This document shows positions 42,108 through 50,315 of a stretch of DNA of 64,000 bases, piece by piece. The notes below the pieces were generated by a model that was not told the origin of the DNA, ran no database searches, and saw only the letters and a list, made by a program, of their open reading frames with translations. The position numbers and the translations under genes were made by a program. How positions within the stretch are numbered: the first letter of the stretch is position 1; each line of letters starts with the position of its first letter. The DNA is from JOPF136 sp963773835 (GTDB taxonomy: Bacteria > Acidobacteriota > Terriglobia > Acidiferrales > UBA7541), in contig CAVZCQ010000005.1 in the NCBI GenBank assembly GCA_963773835.1, positions 124,001 to 188,000 on the forward strand. The letters are read 5' to 3'.

Positions 42108-44216
42108 ATGAGACCCCACAGAACGGCCCGGCATTGGTGCACGTCCCTGGCGTTGGCGGGCGCGCTGGCAACGTGGCCGGTTGGGGTGAGCGCGCAATCC
42201 AGCGCCGCTGCGCCTGCGGCCCCGTCAAAGCGCAATTTAACGGTGGATGATTTCCTGGCGCTGAAAAGCGTGGAGCACGCGCAAATCAGCCCGGACGGGA
42301 AGTGGGTAGCGTACACGGTGGGTACCCTGGATCTGGCCGAAGACAAATCACACACGCAGATCTGGATGGTTCCCACGGCGGGCGGCGATGCGATTCCGCT
42401 CACCAGCAAGGGCACGAGCTCCTCGCACCCGCGCTGGAGCCCGGGCGGGAAATATCTCGCATTTCTATCCGCGCGCGGCGACGAAGCAAAGACGCAGGTG
42501 TGGACGGTTTACATGGGCGGGGGCGAAGCGCAGCAGGTGACCGACACGATTCAGAACGTGGAGGATTTCGAATGGTCGCCGGCGGGCGACCGCATGGTGC
42601 TCGTGCTGCAAGACCCTTCGCCGGAAGAGCTGGATGCCGCGCGGCGCGCGAAGGCCGGCGAAAAACCAAAAAAAACGGCGCGGCCTCCGTGGGTGATTGA
42701 CCGCCAGCAGTTCAAATGGGACACGATCGGCTATCTGGACAACCGGCGGACGCACCTCTATGCGCTTGAAGTGGCTTCGCGGAAGCTGACGCAGGTGACC
42801 AGCGGCAATTACGACGATCAACAGCCGGCCTGGTCTCCCGACGGGCGCTTCCTCGCGTTCACCAGCAACCGCATGGAGAATCCCGACTCGAACTACAACA
42901 CCGACATCTGGGTGGTGGCCTCCGACAATCCCGATAAGGGAGCGAACCTGGTGCACGTCACCACCAATCCCGGCGCGGACCACTCGCCCGCATGGAGCCC
43001 CGACGGCAAATGGATCGCCTGCATCAGCCAGACCGATGTGCATGCGCTGGACTACGCCACGCAGCATCTGGTAATTGCGCCGGCATTGGGCGGTGAGGCG
43101 CGGGTGCTGACGAAAAAGCTGGACCGCAACATCATTCATCCCCAGTTTTCGCCGGACGGCCAATCCATCCTGGCGATGGTGGAAGAGGACGGAGTGCAGC
43201 CGCTGGCGCGCATCTCCGTGGCGAGCGGCGAAGTGACAACTCTGACGCCGGGCAGCCTCACCGTGGAGGATTTCTCGGTGAACCGCGAAGGGGCTGTGGC
43301 GCTGACCATGGGAGAGACAAACGCGCCTTACGAGGTGTTCGCCTTGTCGGACGGCCAGCCGCGCCGCCTGTCGCACGTCAACGACGCGTTTCTGGCACAG
43401 GTCCGGCTGGGAAAAGTGGAGTATGCAAAGGCAAAGGGCAAAGACGGCGTGGAGGTGGCCGGCTACATCACCTATCCGCCCGCGTATAACCCCGAACTGC
43501 GCTATCCGACCATCCTGCGGCCACATGGCGGGCCTGTCGAACAGACGGACGCCGAATTCGATTTCACCTCGCAATTGTTCGCCGCCAACGGCTACGTGGT
43601 GCTGCGACCGAACTATCGAGGCTCGTCGGGATACGGCCAGGCGTTTTCCGAGGCGATCTACGCCGACTGGGGGAATAAGGATTATCAGGACCTGATGACC
43701 TATGTGGACTACGCCATCAGCCGTGGCATCGCCGACCCGGCACGGCTCGGCGTGGGGAGTTGGTCCTATGGCGGCATCCTGACGAATTACTGCATCACGA
43801 AGACAGACCGGTTCAAAGCGGCCATATCCGGGGCCAGCGAAGTGCTCTACATCACCAACTATGGCCACGACCACTACCAGCGCGACTGGAACCTGGAAAT
43901 CGGGCTGCCGTGGAAGAACCGTGCGCTGTGGGAGAGGATTTCGCCGTTCAATTCCGTGGAGAAAATCGTCACGCCGACGCTGATCATGGGCGGCGACCAG
44001 GACTGGAACGTGCCCATCATCAATTCCGAGCAGCTCTACCAGGCGTTGAAGGTGCTCGGGCGGACTACGGAACTCGTCGTTTATCCCGGCGAATTCCACG
44101 GATTCACGAAGCCGACGCACCTGAAAGACCGCTACGAGCGCTATCTGGCCTGGTATGCAAAATACCTGAAGGGCGAAGGGTCGGGCCGGCCGGCGGAAGG
44201 GAAGGCCGCGGAGTAG
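42108..44216 (+). CDS. Exported S9-family (prolyl oligopeptidase) peptidase
   Basis: Serine peptidase of 702 residues with a signal peptide (SLALAGALATWPVGVSA). Residues 40-430 form a beta-propeller with SPDGKWVAYTV, PAWSPDGRFLAFTS and PAWSPDGKWIACIS. The alpha/beta hydrolase domain follows with PHGGP, the nucleophile GVGSWSYGGIL (about 545-555), the Asp in MGGDQDWNVP, and His in YPGEFHGFTKP. It resembles dipeptidyl or acylaminoacyl peptidases. The ATG at 42108 has GGAGGAG upstream. It follows the propeller/PHP gene on the same transcript. Confidence 0.94.
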   Translation: MRPHRTARHWCTSLALAGALATWPVGVSAQSSAAAPAAPSKRNLTVDDFLALKSVEHAQISPDGKWVAYTVGTLDLAEDKSHTQIWMVPTAGGDAIPLTSKGTSSSHPRWSPGGKYLAFLSARGDEAKTQVWTVYMGGGEAQQVTDTIQNVEDFEWSPAGDRMVLVLQDPSPEELDAARRAKAGEKPKKTARPPWVIDRQQFKWDTIGYLDNRRTHLYALEVASRKLTQVTSGNYDDQQPAWSPDGRFLAFTSNRMENPDSNYNTDIWVVASDNPDKGANLVHVTTNPGADHSPAWSPDGKWIACISQTDVHALDYATQHLVIAPALGGEARVLTKKLDRNIIHPQFSPDGQSILAMVEEDGVQPLARISVASGEVTTLTPGSLTVEDFSVNREGAVALTMGETNAPYEVFALSDGQPRRLSHVNDAFLAQVRLGKVEYAKAKGKDGVEVAGYITYPPAYNPELRYPTILRPHGGPVEQTDAEFDFTSQLFAANGYVVLRPNYRGSSGYGQAFSEAIYADWGNKDYQDLMTYVDYAISRGIADPARLGVGSWSYGGILTNYCITKTDRFKAAISGASEVLYITNYGHDHYQRDWNLEIGLPWKNRALWERISPFNSVEKIVTPTLIMGGDQDWNVPIINSEQLYQALKVLGRTTELVVYPGEFHGFTKPTHLKDRYERYLAWYAKYLKGEGSGRPAEGKAAE

Positions 44217-44323
44217 ATACCAGTGAGCATGCAGCCCGAAGGCCTTTGACTGCGAGAGGCCTGGGGTCGGGGACTCGCGCCTTTGTCTCGACAGATGGCG
44301 CCACCCGGCGATGCTGATAAGAG

Positions 44324-44989
44324 ATGAGCGCGAAATCAATCCAGCCGGAAGCTCCGAATCCGCCGGGTGTCCCACCGGAACGTCCCGCCAGCCTGCTGCG
44401 AAAAGTTTGGCGAATTTTCTGCACGTTCTGCGCTATCGCGGGCGCGTGGGGAATCGTCCAGATGCTGTGGGCCGCGCCCGCCCCGCAGGTTGTACTGAGT
44501 CCAGAGGCTGAGCGCAGCGCGGCGCAAAAGCTTGCTGCGCTCGCGGTGCCGCTCCCGCCTTCGCCTGGGGCGAACCAGGCACGGCAGATTGCGTTCACGC
44601 AGGAGGAGGTGGATTCCTATCTCGCCGCACACTTCCCGCTGCCGGGAGGAGCCGGCGGCGCGGCATCGCCTTCCGGGCAGTCGAATAGTTCCGTGCGCGA
44701 TGTGAGGTTGACGTTCGCGGGAGACCGCGCGCGCATCTTTGCGCTGTTTCATCTGGTGGTGAAGGATCTGACTTTCCAGCTCGAAGGCCGGCTGCACGTG
44801 GTGGACGGCTACCTCCGCTTCGAGATCACCGGCGGGAGCCTGGGTTATCTTTCACTGCCGGGATGGGCGCTCAATCAGGGCCTCTCCCCGCTAATCACCA
44901 ATCTGGAGGTCCGGAACCGGTTGCGCGTGCCCGAAGACATCCGCGACATCCGCGTGGAAAACGGTGAACTGGTGATCCTGCGTCAGTGA
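44324..44989 (+). CDS. Unknown membrane-anchored protein, 221 residues
   Basis: One membrane segment near the N-terminus (IFCTFCAIAGAWGIVQML), then a Pro/Ala-rich part and an outside domain. That domain has QIAFTQEEVDSYLAAHFP and beta strands such as LTFQLEGRLHVVDGYLRFEI and a hydrophobic GSLGYLSLPGWAL. The pattern recalls lipid-binding or secreted LMWC-like beta proteins, but I cannot name a family. It starts at ATG 44324, about 107 bases after the S9 peptidase. Confidence 0.7.
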   Translation: MSAKSIQPEAPNPPGVPPERPASLLRKVWRIFCTFCAIAGAWGIVQMLWAAPAPQVVLSPEAERSAAQKLAALAVPLPPSPGANQARQIAFTQEEVDSYLAAHFPLPGGAGGAASPSGQSNSSVRDVRLTFAGDRARIFALFHLVVKDLTFQLEGRLHVVDGYLRFEITGGSLGYLSLPGWALNQGLSPLITNLEVRNRLRVPEDIRDIRVENGELVILRQ

Positions 44990-45065
44990 CGCCTGGAGCG
45001 CGAGGCGCGGCGGCGAGGGAGCGTGGAAACGAGAACAGCGATATACTGCATCGAAAGAGGTAATC

Positions 45066-45278
45066 ATGGCAGACAGTGAGATCATCTTTTCGGTTCAAGA
45101 ATCGCCCGAGGGCGGCTACGAGGCTCGCGCTCTCGGGCATTCGATCTTCACGCAGGCCGACTCGTTTGAGGAATTAAAGGTCATGATCCGCGACGCGGTA
45201 GCCTGTCATTTCGAACCGGATGAGAAACCGCGCCTCATTCGTCTCCATTTGGTAAAAGACGAGGTCATCCCTGCTTGA
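45066..45278 (+). CDS. hicB: HicB-like antitoxin
   Basis: 70-residue protein of the partial-RNase-H HicB fold: IFSVQESPEGGYEARALGH, then ADSFEELKVMIRDAVACHF. Close relatives are sometimes mislabelled as 2-oxoisovalerate dehydrogenase subunits. It has no added DNA-binding domain, so it may need another regulator. GAGG lies six bases before the ATG and TATACT about 20 bases before that. The TGA overlaps the hicA TTG start. Confidence 0.85.
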   Translation: MADSEIIFSVQESPEGGYEARALGHSIFTQADSFEELKVMIRDAVACHFEPDEKPRLIRLHLVKDEVIPA

Positions 45279-45523
45279 GGCTCCCGCGCGACCTCGGCGG
45301 GGCAGAGTTGGCTGCCCTGCTCCGCCGGTACGGATATGAAGCGATCAGACAAACGGGCAGCCACCTTCGCCTCGTCTCCGTAATAAGAGGCACCGAACAC
45401 CACATTACGATCCCGCTCCACCGTGCGATTCGGGTCGGAACGCTCGGCGAGATTCTGTCCGACGTTGCGAACTATCTTGAAATGGATCGTGCCAGTCTCC
45501 TGAAAGAGTTGCTCGGGAAATAG
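45275..45523 (+). CDS. hicA: HicA mRNA-interferase toxin
   Basis: 82-residue toxin with a dsRNA-binding-like fold: RRYGYEAIRQTGSHLRLV carries the conserved Gly-Ser-His with the catalytic His, and ITIPLHRAIRVGTLGEIL is the HicA end motif. It starts with TTG at 45275, overlapping the hicB stop as TTGA, so the pair is translationally coupled, with antitoxin first. Confidence 0.9.
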   Translation: MRLPRDLGGAELAALLRRYGYEAIRQTGSHLRLVSVIRGTEHHITIPLHRAIRVGTLGEILSDVANYLEMDRASLLKELLGK

Positions 45524-45581
45524 CAATGCAGTGCAGGGACGCCGTGCATGTTTTCCGATCGTCGGGGACATCCCAAGACAT

Positions 45582-45974
45582 TTATCGCAGGCGCCGTTTC
45601 TTAGGCCGCATCCGGATCTCACCTCCAGCAGAGAGTTGCGCCAGTACTTTTTTCGGCAGGGCGGCGCGGATGATGTCGTATGCAGCGTGGAGGAGGCTCC
45701 GGATTTCGTCGTCGCGCAACGCGTGTGGTGGCAGGACGGTCACCCAATGATAGCGCGCGGCGTACGCGGCGGGCTCGATGCCTTCGCGCTCGATGAGCTC
45801 GGCAAAACCTTCCGGCGTGGATTTGAAGGATAACCTTCCGAGCTGGCGGTCATCCAAGACAACTGCGGCGTACATTTTTCCGCCGACTTTGAAAACCAGG
45901 TCCGCGCCCCATTGGATTTTCTCCGTGGTGGCGGGCAGCGAGAGGCAGTATTGTCGGATGGCTTCGATGTCCAT
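45582..45974 (-). CDS. MmcQ/YjbR-family protein
   Basis: 130-residue small alpha/beta protein of the MmcQ/YjbR group, a CyaY-like fold. It starts MDIEAIRQYCLSLPATTEKI and has WGADLVFKVGGKMYAAV, LSFKSTPEGFAELIEREG and HWVTVLPPHALRDDEIRSLL, all family features. A basic tail ends KKRRLR. The open frame upstream is chance. Its ATG is 12 bases from the divergent MBL start. The family is often called DNA-binding, but the function is not firmly known. Confidence 0.9.
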   Translation of the reverse strand: MDIEAIRQYCLSLPATTEKIQWGADLVFKVGGKMYAAVVLDDRQLGRLSFKSTPEGFAELIEREGIEPAAYAARYHWVTVLPPHALRDDEIRSLLHAAYDIIRAALPKKVLAQLSAGGEIRMRPKKRRLR

Positions 45975-45986
45975 CGGGAGGTTCCC

Positions 45987-47006
45987 ATGAACCGCCGGCT
46001 GATTCTTTCGACCTTCTGCGTGACTGCGCTCGGGGCGAGTCTCGCGCTTGCGCGGGCGCCGGCCCGCTGGTCGCCCTCCGGCGGATTCAGCGCGCGGAAC
46101 GCGGCTTCCGAAGCGGCGCCGCCTGTCCGGACGCTGAAGATTACCATTCTTTCCACGATGGTGGCCGACGAGGGGATCGGGGAATGGGGGTTTGCCGCGC
46201 TGGTGGAGGCGAACGGCAACCGCATTCTGTACGACACGGGCGCGCGGCCCACAACGGTGCTCGAAAACGCGCGGGAATTGAAGATCGATCTTTCCGGCGT
46301 GCACGACGTGATCCTGAGCCACAACCACTCGGACCACACGGGCGGCCTGGTGACGCTGCGCCGCGAACTCTCGCGCACGAACCCCGCCGCGCTCTCCCGC
46401 GCGCACGTCGCGCCGGGGATTTTCTACAGCCGGCCGGACGGGCGCGGCGGCGAAGCCAACGCCACGATTGCCGCCCGGCGAGAATATGAGGCGCTCGGCG
46501 GAACCATCATCGAGCACGCGAAACCCGCGGAAATTTTCCCGGGCGTGTGGCTTACCGGGCCGGTCCCGCGCCTCTATCCCGAGCGCAACTGGAGCGTCAC
46601 GGGAAAGGTGGCCACGCCCGCGGGGCTGGTGGAAGACACCATCCCCGAGGACCAGGCGCTGGTGTTCGACACCGGGCGCGGGCTGGTGATGCTCTCCGGC
46701 TGCGCCCACGCCGGAATCGTGAACATCCTGGACTACGCGCGCCACATCGTGCGGCCGGCGCCCATTTATGCGGCCATCGGAGGTTTTCATCTGTTCGCCG
46801 CGGACGATGCGAAATTGGACTGGACGGCGTCGAAGCTCCACGAGATGGGCATTCAGGAGTTGCTGGGCGCGCACTGCACGGGCCTGCACACCGTGTACTA
46901 CCTGAAAGAAAAACTGGGGTTACCGCGGCAGGCATGCCTGGTGGGAGCGGTGGGCGCGGTGTTCACTCTGGAGAACGGAATCGCGCCGGGGCGGCTGGCG
47001 CAGTAG
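45987..47006 (+). CDS. Exported MBL-fold metallohydrolase
   Basis: Metallo-beta-lactamase-fold protein of 339 residues with an N-terminal signal-like segment (LILSTFCVTALGASLALA). Metal motif HDVILSHNHSDHTGG (HxHxDH) at about 110, a second ligand in LMLSGCAHAGIVNIL and a late AIGGFHLF His. The layout matches the COG1237 group that includes dihydropterin-related phosphate synthases, but these are usually cytoplasmic, so the substrate is open. The ATG at 45987 has GGGAGG close before. The stop TAG is in the left arm of a palindrome. Confidence 0.9.
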   Translation: MNRRLILSTFCVTALGASLALARAPARWSPSGGFSARNAASEAAPPVRTLKITILSTMVADEGIGEWGFAALVEANGNRILYDTGARPTTVLENARELKIDLSGVHDVILSHNHSDHTGGLVTLRRELSRTNPAALSRAHVAPGIFYSRPDGRGGEANATIAARREYEALGGTIIEHAKPAEIFPGVWLTGPVPRLYPERNWSVTGKVATPAGLVEDTIPEDQALVFDTGRGLVMLSGCAHAGIVNILDYARHIVRPAPIYAAIGGFHLFAADDAKLDWTASKLHEMGIQELLGAHCTGLHTVYYLKEKLGLPRQACLVGAVGAVFTLENGIAPGRLAQ

Positions 47007-47037
47007 GGGCATCCGCCGCGGCGGATCGTGCCCCTAC
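47003..47037. repeat. REP-like palindrome joining two convergent stop codons
   Basis: Outer arms GTAGGGGC and GCCCCTAC, inner perfect palindrome ATCCGCCGCGGCGGAT, with CGT as an extra bulge on the right. The TAG of the MBL gene (47004-47006) and the TAG of the M61-like gene (47034-47036, minus strand) are in the two outer arms. It shares GTAGGGGC with the palindrome in the RAYT gene. Confidence 0.8.
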
Positions 47038-48452
47038 GAGGAAGGGCCGAGCCAGCGGTCGAGAATGTCGCGCGTCTCAACGCCGGTGGCTTCGCGGAAC
47101 CGCAGTGGCAATTCATCTACTCGGAACGCGCGTTGGTTCTTGGCGCTCCAGGCGATCAGATGCCTCAGGGCGTCGCGCAGACTCCTCCGGCCGTGCGTTT
47201 CCGCTCGGATGCGGTCGTCCATCTCCGCGGCCATAAGCCCGCCGCGGGAAAACGTGAGCTGGCCGACGCGAAAATCGCTGGCGTACTGTGTAGAAGCGAC
47301 GAGCGACAATTCGCGGAGCGGCATGCGGCGCAGCTCGGGCGGCGCACCGCGCAGCACGCTTCGAAAACGGCGGTCGAGCATTTCCTCACGTTGTTCGGGC
47401 GATGCGGCCAGCGCTGCGATGGCGGCGTACTGCGCGAAACCTTCGCTGAACCAAATGGTGTCGATTTTCGGCGCCGCGTCCCAGGTGAACGGGTAATAGC
47501 CTTCACCGTAGCAACGTTTCGGAATCCAGGCGTGCGCCATGTGATGCGCGATGTGATAGCGCAGTCGCGCATCCGGAAACGCGGCGGGGTCGGCATCGGC
47601 GGAAGCCATCGAGGCGTGAAAACTTTCCAGGTGTTCCATGCCGAATCCGTACGCATGTTTTTCCGATACCGGCTTCAGAAATTCCAGCACCGCGGTGTAG
47701 TGCGGAAAGGAAGGCGCGCTGGAACCCTGGAAATAGGCCAGCATGGCGGCCATGGCCTCGCCGGAAAGGCGCTCGAGGCGTGCCGCATCCACCGGCGCTT
47801 CCGAGTAAAAGGCCAGCGTGAGTGGCGCATCCTTCTCGCGCGCGTAGCGCACGGGCGCAATGCGCGCTTCCGGCCCGAGAAGGATTTGCGAATCGGCCAG
47901 GGCGTAGAAATTCGCGGCGCGGATCGGGCCACCCGCGGGCGCGAGCGTGGAAAACACCGTCCAGCCCTCGGCCGGCTCGATTTCGAGCCCGATGGGACGA
48001 TCCTCTTCTCCCTCGCAGAAGCCGAACACGGAATAACCGAGCAGGAAGAGGTAGCCAGGCCGGACGCGCGAACTGTCCGTCGCATCGAGGATCTGCTGTT
48101 CCATATGCGCGAGGTCCACATCGTACTCGATGCGCGCGGCGCGGCCGACGCGCCAGCGCGGGCCCTGGCCCCGCGTCACCGCGAGCGGTTTCCCGGCGGC
48201 ATCGAAAGCCGTGAGGCGCGAGACGAACTGGTCGTAGGGCTCCTCGCTGTACCCCATAGGCAAAGCGCGGGGAATGAGCAGTGTGCGCGGAACTGTGGCC
48301 TCTCTGGACAATTCCATCTGGATATGGACACTCGTGGCGCCCGGCGCGGCATAACTCACGCGGTAGAGCACAGCCGGGCGCGATTCCCCGCGGCCGCTCC
48401 TGGCTGCCGCGAGCATACCGGAGAGAAGGGCGATGAGAAGCAGGGCACGCAT
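47034..48452 (-). CDS. Exported M61-like aminopeptidase, catalytic Glu replaced
   Basis: 472-residue exported protein with a signal peptide (ALLLIALLSGMLAAAR). The N-terminal beta domain and the gluzincin-like part fit family M61 glycyl aminopeptidases: IWFSEGFAQYAA holds the third zinc ligand Glu. The zinc motif is HHMAHAW, reading RYHIAHHMAHAW, where M61 enzymes have HExxHxW; the catalytic Glu is thus His. The nucleotide sequence confirms CAT CAC ATG GCG CAC. It may be a pseudoenzyme or use another general base. The stop is inside a palindrome. The ATG at 48452 gives the clear signal peptide. Confidence 0.82.
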   Translation of the reverse strand: MRALLLIALLSGMLAAARSGRGESRPAVLYRVSYAAPGATSVHIQMELSREATVPRTLLIPRALPMGYSEEPYDQFVSRLTAFDAAGKPLAVTRGQGPRWRVGRAARIEYDVDLAHMEQQILDATDSSRVRPGYLFLLGYSVFGFCEGEEDRPIGLEIEPAEGWTVFSTLAPAGGPIRAANFYALADSQILLGPEARIAPVRYAREKDAPLTLAFYSEAPVDAARLERLSGEAMAAMLAYFQGSSAPSFPHYTAVLEFLKPVSEKHAYGFGMEHLESFHASMASADADPAAFPDARLRYHIAHHMAHAWIPKRCYGEGYYPFTWDAAPKIDTIWFSEGFAQYAAIAALAASPEQREEMLDRRFRSVLRGAPPELRRMPLRELSLVASTQYASDFRVGQLTFSRGGLMAAEMDDRIRAETHGRRSLRDALRHLIAWSAKNQRAFRVDELPLRFREATGVETRDILDRWLGPSS

Positions 48453-48560
48453 GGCGGCGCGGCCATGCTATCGAAGCGCACGCCGGAAGCCAACCCAGGC
48501 GTCCATTGACGGCTGCACGCGGCGCGGTTAGGATGGCGCGACGTTTGAGTGGAGGAGAGC

Positions 48561-48803
48561 ATGGCCAAAAAGAACCCGTTCACGCAGGCCGCAAAGTCGA
48601 TCGGCTCCGCCGTGGGCAGCGCGGAGATCGCCGCGCGGGCCGCGGCGGATGCGGCGGAGCACGCCGCGCGCGCCGCAGCCGAGGCGGCGCAGGACGGTCT
48701 CAACCGGGCGCGTAAAGGCATCACGGAACTCAATAAGACCGTGGGCACGCTCGAAAAGGACCTGAAAAAGCTCCAGAAGAAGATCAAGAAGTCGTTCCGC
48801 TAG
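48561..48803 (+). CDS. Small Ala/Lys-rich helical protein
   Basis: 80-residue protein rich in Ala and Lys. The middle (EIAARAAADAAEHAARAAAE) is an amphipathic helix repeat and the end (LEKDLKKLQKKIKKSFR) is a basic coiled coil. No family recognised; phasin-like or DNA-binding roles are possible. The ATG at 48561 has GGAGGAG just upstream, a strong signal that it is a real gene. Confidence 0.7.
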   Translation: MAKKNPFTQAAKSIGSAVGSAEIAARAAADAAEHAARAAAEAAQDGLNRARKGITELNKTVGTLEKDLKKLQKKIKKSFR

Positions 48804-48957
48804 GCGCGCGGGCTCGTCTCTCGGCTTTCCGGCCGGCGCAGCGGCGGAGTGCATTCGCCTGTGCTAGCCCCGCCCGCGCTCGCGCCTCCGCAACCGGAAC
48901 CTGGCGCTGTCACGGCATGGCGGCGCGCCCCTGCTCGCACTCGCTTCAAGGAGACCG

Positions 48958-50247
48958 ATGTCCGCCAGTTCTACCGACCGCACACACTCCGCGCTGGACG
49001 TGGAGTGGGTGCGCGCGCAATTCCCCTCGCTCCGCCTGACCGTCAACGGGCATCCTGCGGCGTTTCTCGACGCGCCCGCCGGCACGCAGGTGCCGCAACA
49101 GGTGGCCGACGCGATTTACGACTACCTGCTGCACGAGAACGCCAACACCGCCGGCTCGTTCCTCACCAGCCGGAAGACCGACGCGATGCTGGCCGGCGCG
49201 CATCAGGCCATGGCCGATTTTTTGGGGTGCGAGCGCGAAGAAGTGTATTTCGGCCAGAACATGACCACGCTCACGTTCGCGCTGGCCCGCTCCATCGGCC
49301 GCGAACTGAACCCCGGCGACGAGATCGTGGTCACTACGCTCGACCACGACGCCAACGTCGCGCCCTGGCGCGCGCTCGAAGAGCGCGGCATCGTGGTCCG
49401 CCAGGTGGATGTGTGCGTTCCCGAGTGCACGCTGGACATGGACGACCTGCGGCAGAAAATCACCGGGCACACGAAGCTGGTGGCAGTGGGATATGCGGCG
49501 AATGCGGTGGGCACCATCAACCACGTGGCGGAGGCGGTGCGGCTGGCCCGCGCCGTGGGCGCATATTCCTTTATCGACGCGGTGCACTACGCGCCGCACG
49601 GGCCCATCGACGTGCGCGCGCTGAGCTGCGACTTCCTGGCCTGCTCCACCTACAAATTTTTCGGCCCGCACATGGGCGTGATGTACGGCAAGCGCGAGCA
49701 CCTAGAGCGGCTGCGGCCCTACAAAGTGCGGCCCGCCCCGGACTACCTGCCCGACCGGTGGGAAACCGGCACGCTCTGCCACGAGGGAATTGCCGCAGTC
49801 ATCGCGGCCGTGGATTACATTGCCAGCATCGGCCGCCGCGCGATTCCCAGTCTTCCGCAGAGCGCCGGAGCGGCGCGGCGCGAAGCTATCCTCGCGGCCT
49901 ACCGCGTGATCCAGGAATACGAGGGCGGCCTGATTCGAAAACTGATCGGCGGCCTGATCGAAATCCCCGGGCTCACCATTTACGGCATCACCGACCCCGC
50001 GCGATTCGACTGGCGCGTGCCGACGGTGGGAATTCGGATGGACCGCGCGAAGCCCCCGAAAATCGCGTCCTACCTCGGCGACCGCGGCATCTTCACCTGG
50101 GACGGCAACTACTACGCGGTGAACCTCACCGAGCGGCTGGGCGTGGAGAGCGACGGGGGCCTGCTGCGCATCGGCCTGGTGCACTACAACACCGCGGAAG
50201 AAGTGGACCGTCTGCTCGCCGCGCTTCGCGAACTGGCCACGCGATGA
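48958..50247 (+). CDS. Cysteine desulfurase-like aminotransferase (class V)
   Basis: PLP enzyme of 429 residues in the class V fold, of the cysteine desulfurase-like subgroup. The PLP Lys is in CSTYKFFGPHMGVMYG (about residues 222-237); AFLDAPAGTQVPQQV near the start, TTLDHDANVAPWRALEE, and GIFTWDGNYYA with late LRIGLVHYNTAEEV are typical of the group. A clear catalytic Cys loop as in IscS is not evident, so true desulfurase activity is uncertain. The ATG has GGAGA before it. It stands alone, not with isc or suf genes. Confidence 0.9.
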   Translation: MSASSTDRTHSALDVEWVRAQFPSLRLTVNGHPAAFLDAPAGTQVPQQVADAIYDYLLHENANTAGSFLTSRKTDAMLAGAHQAMADFLGCEREEVYFGQNMTTLTFALARSIGRELNPGDEIVVTTLDHDANVAPWRALEERGIVVRQVDVCVPECTLDMDDLRQKITGHTKLVAVGYAANAVGTINHVAEAVRLARAVGAYSFIDAVHYAPHGPIDVRALSCDFLACSTYKFFGPHMGVMYGKREHLERLRPYKVRPAPDYLPDRWETGTLCHEGIAAVIAAVDYIASIGRRAIPSLPQSAGAARREAILAAYRVIQEYEGGLIRKLIGGLIEIPGLTIYGITDPARFDWRVPTVGIRMDRAKPPKIASYLGDRGIFTWDGNYYAVNLTERLGVESDGGLLRIGLVHYNTAEEVDRLLAALRELATR

Positions 50248-50315
50248 GCCCGGCATGGATTGACGCCCGGCGGACCACGGCCTAAGATTCGCGCCTTCAT
50301 TCTGGAGAAAACAAG

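Noticed and set aside
45975..46889. N-terminal extension of the MmcQ/YjbR frame
   Set aside because: Antisense to the MBL-fold gene; the family N-terminus begins at 45974.
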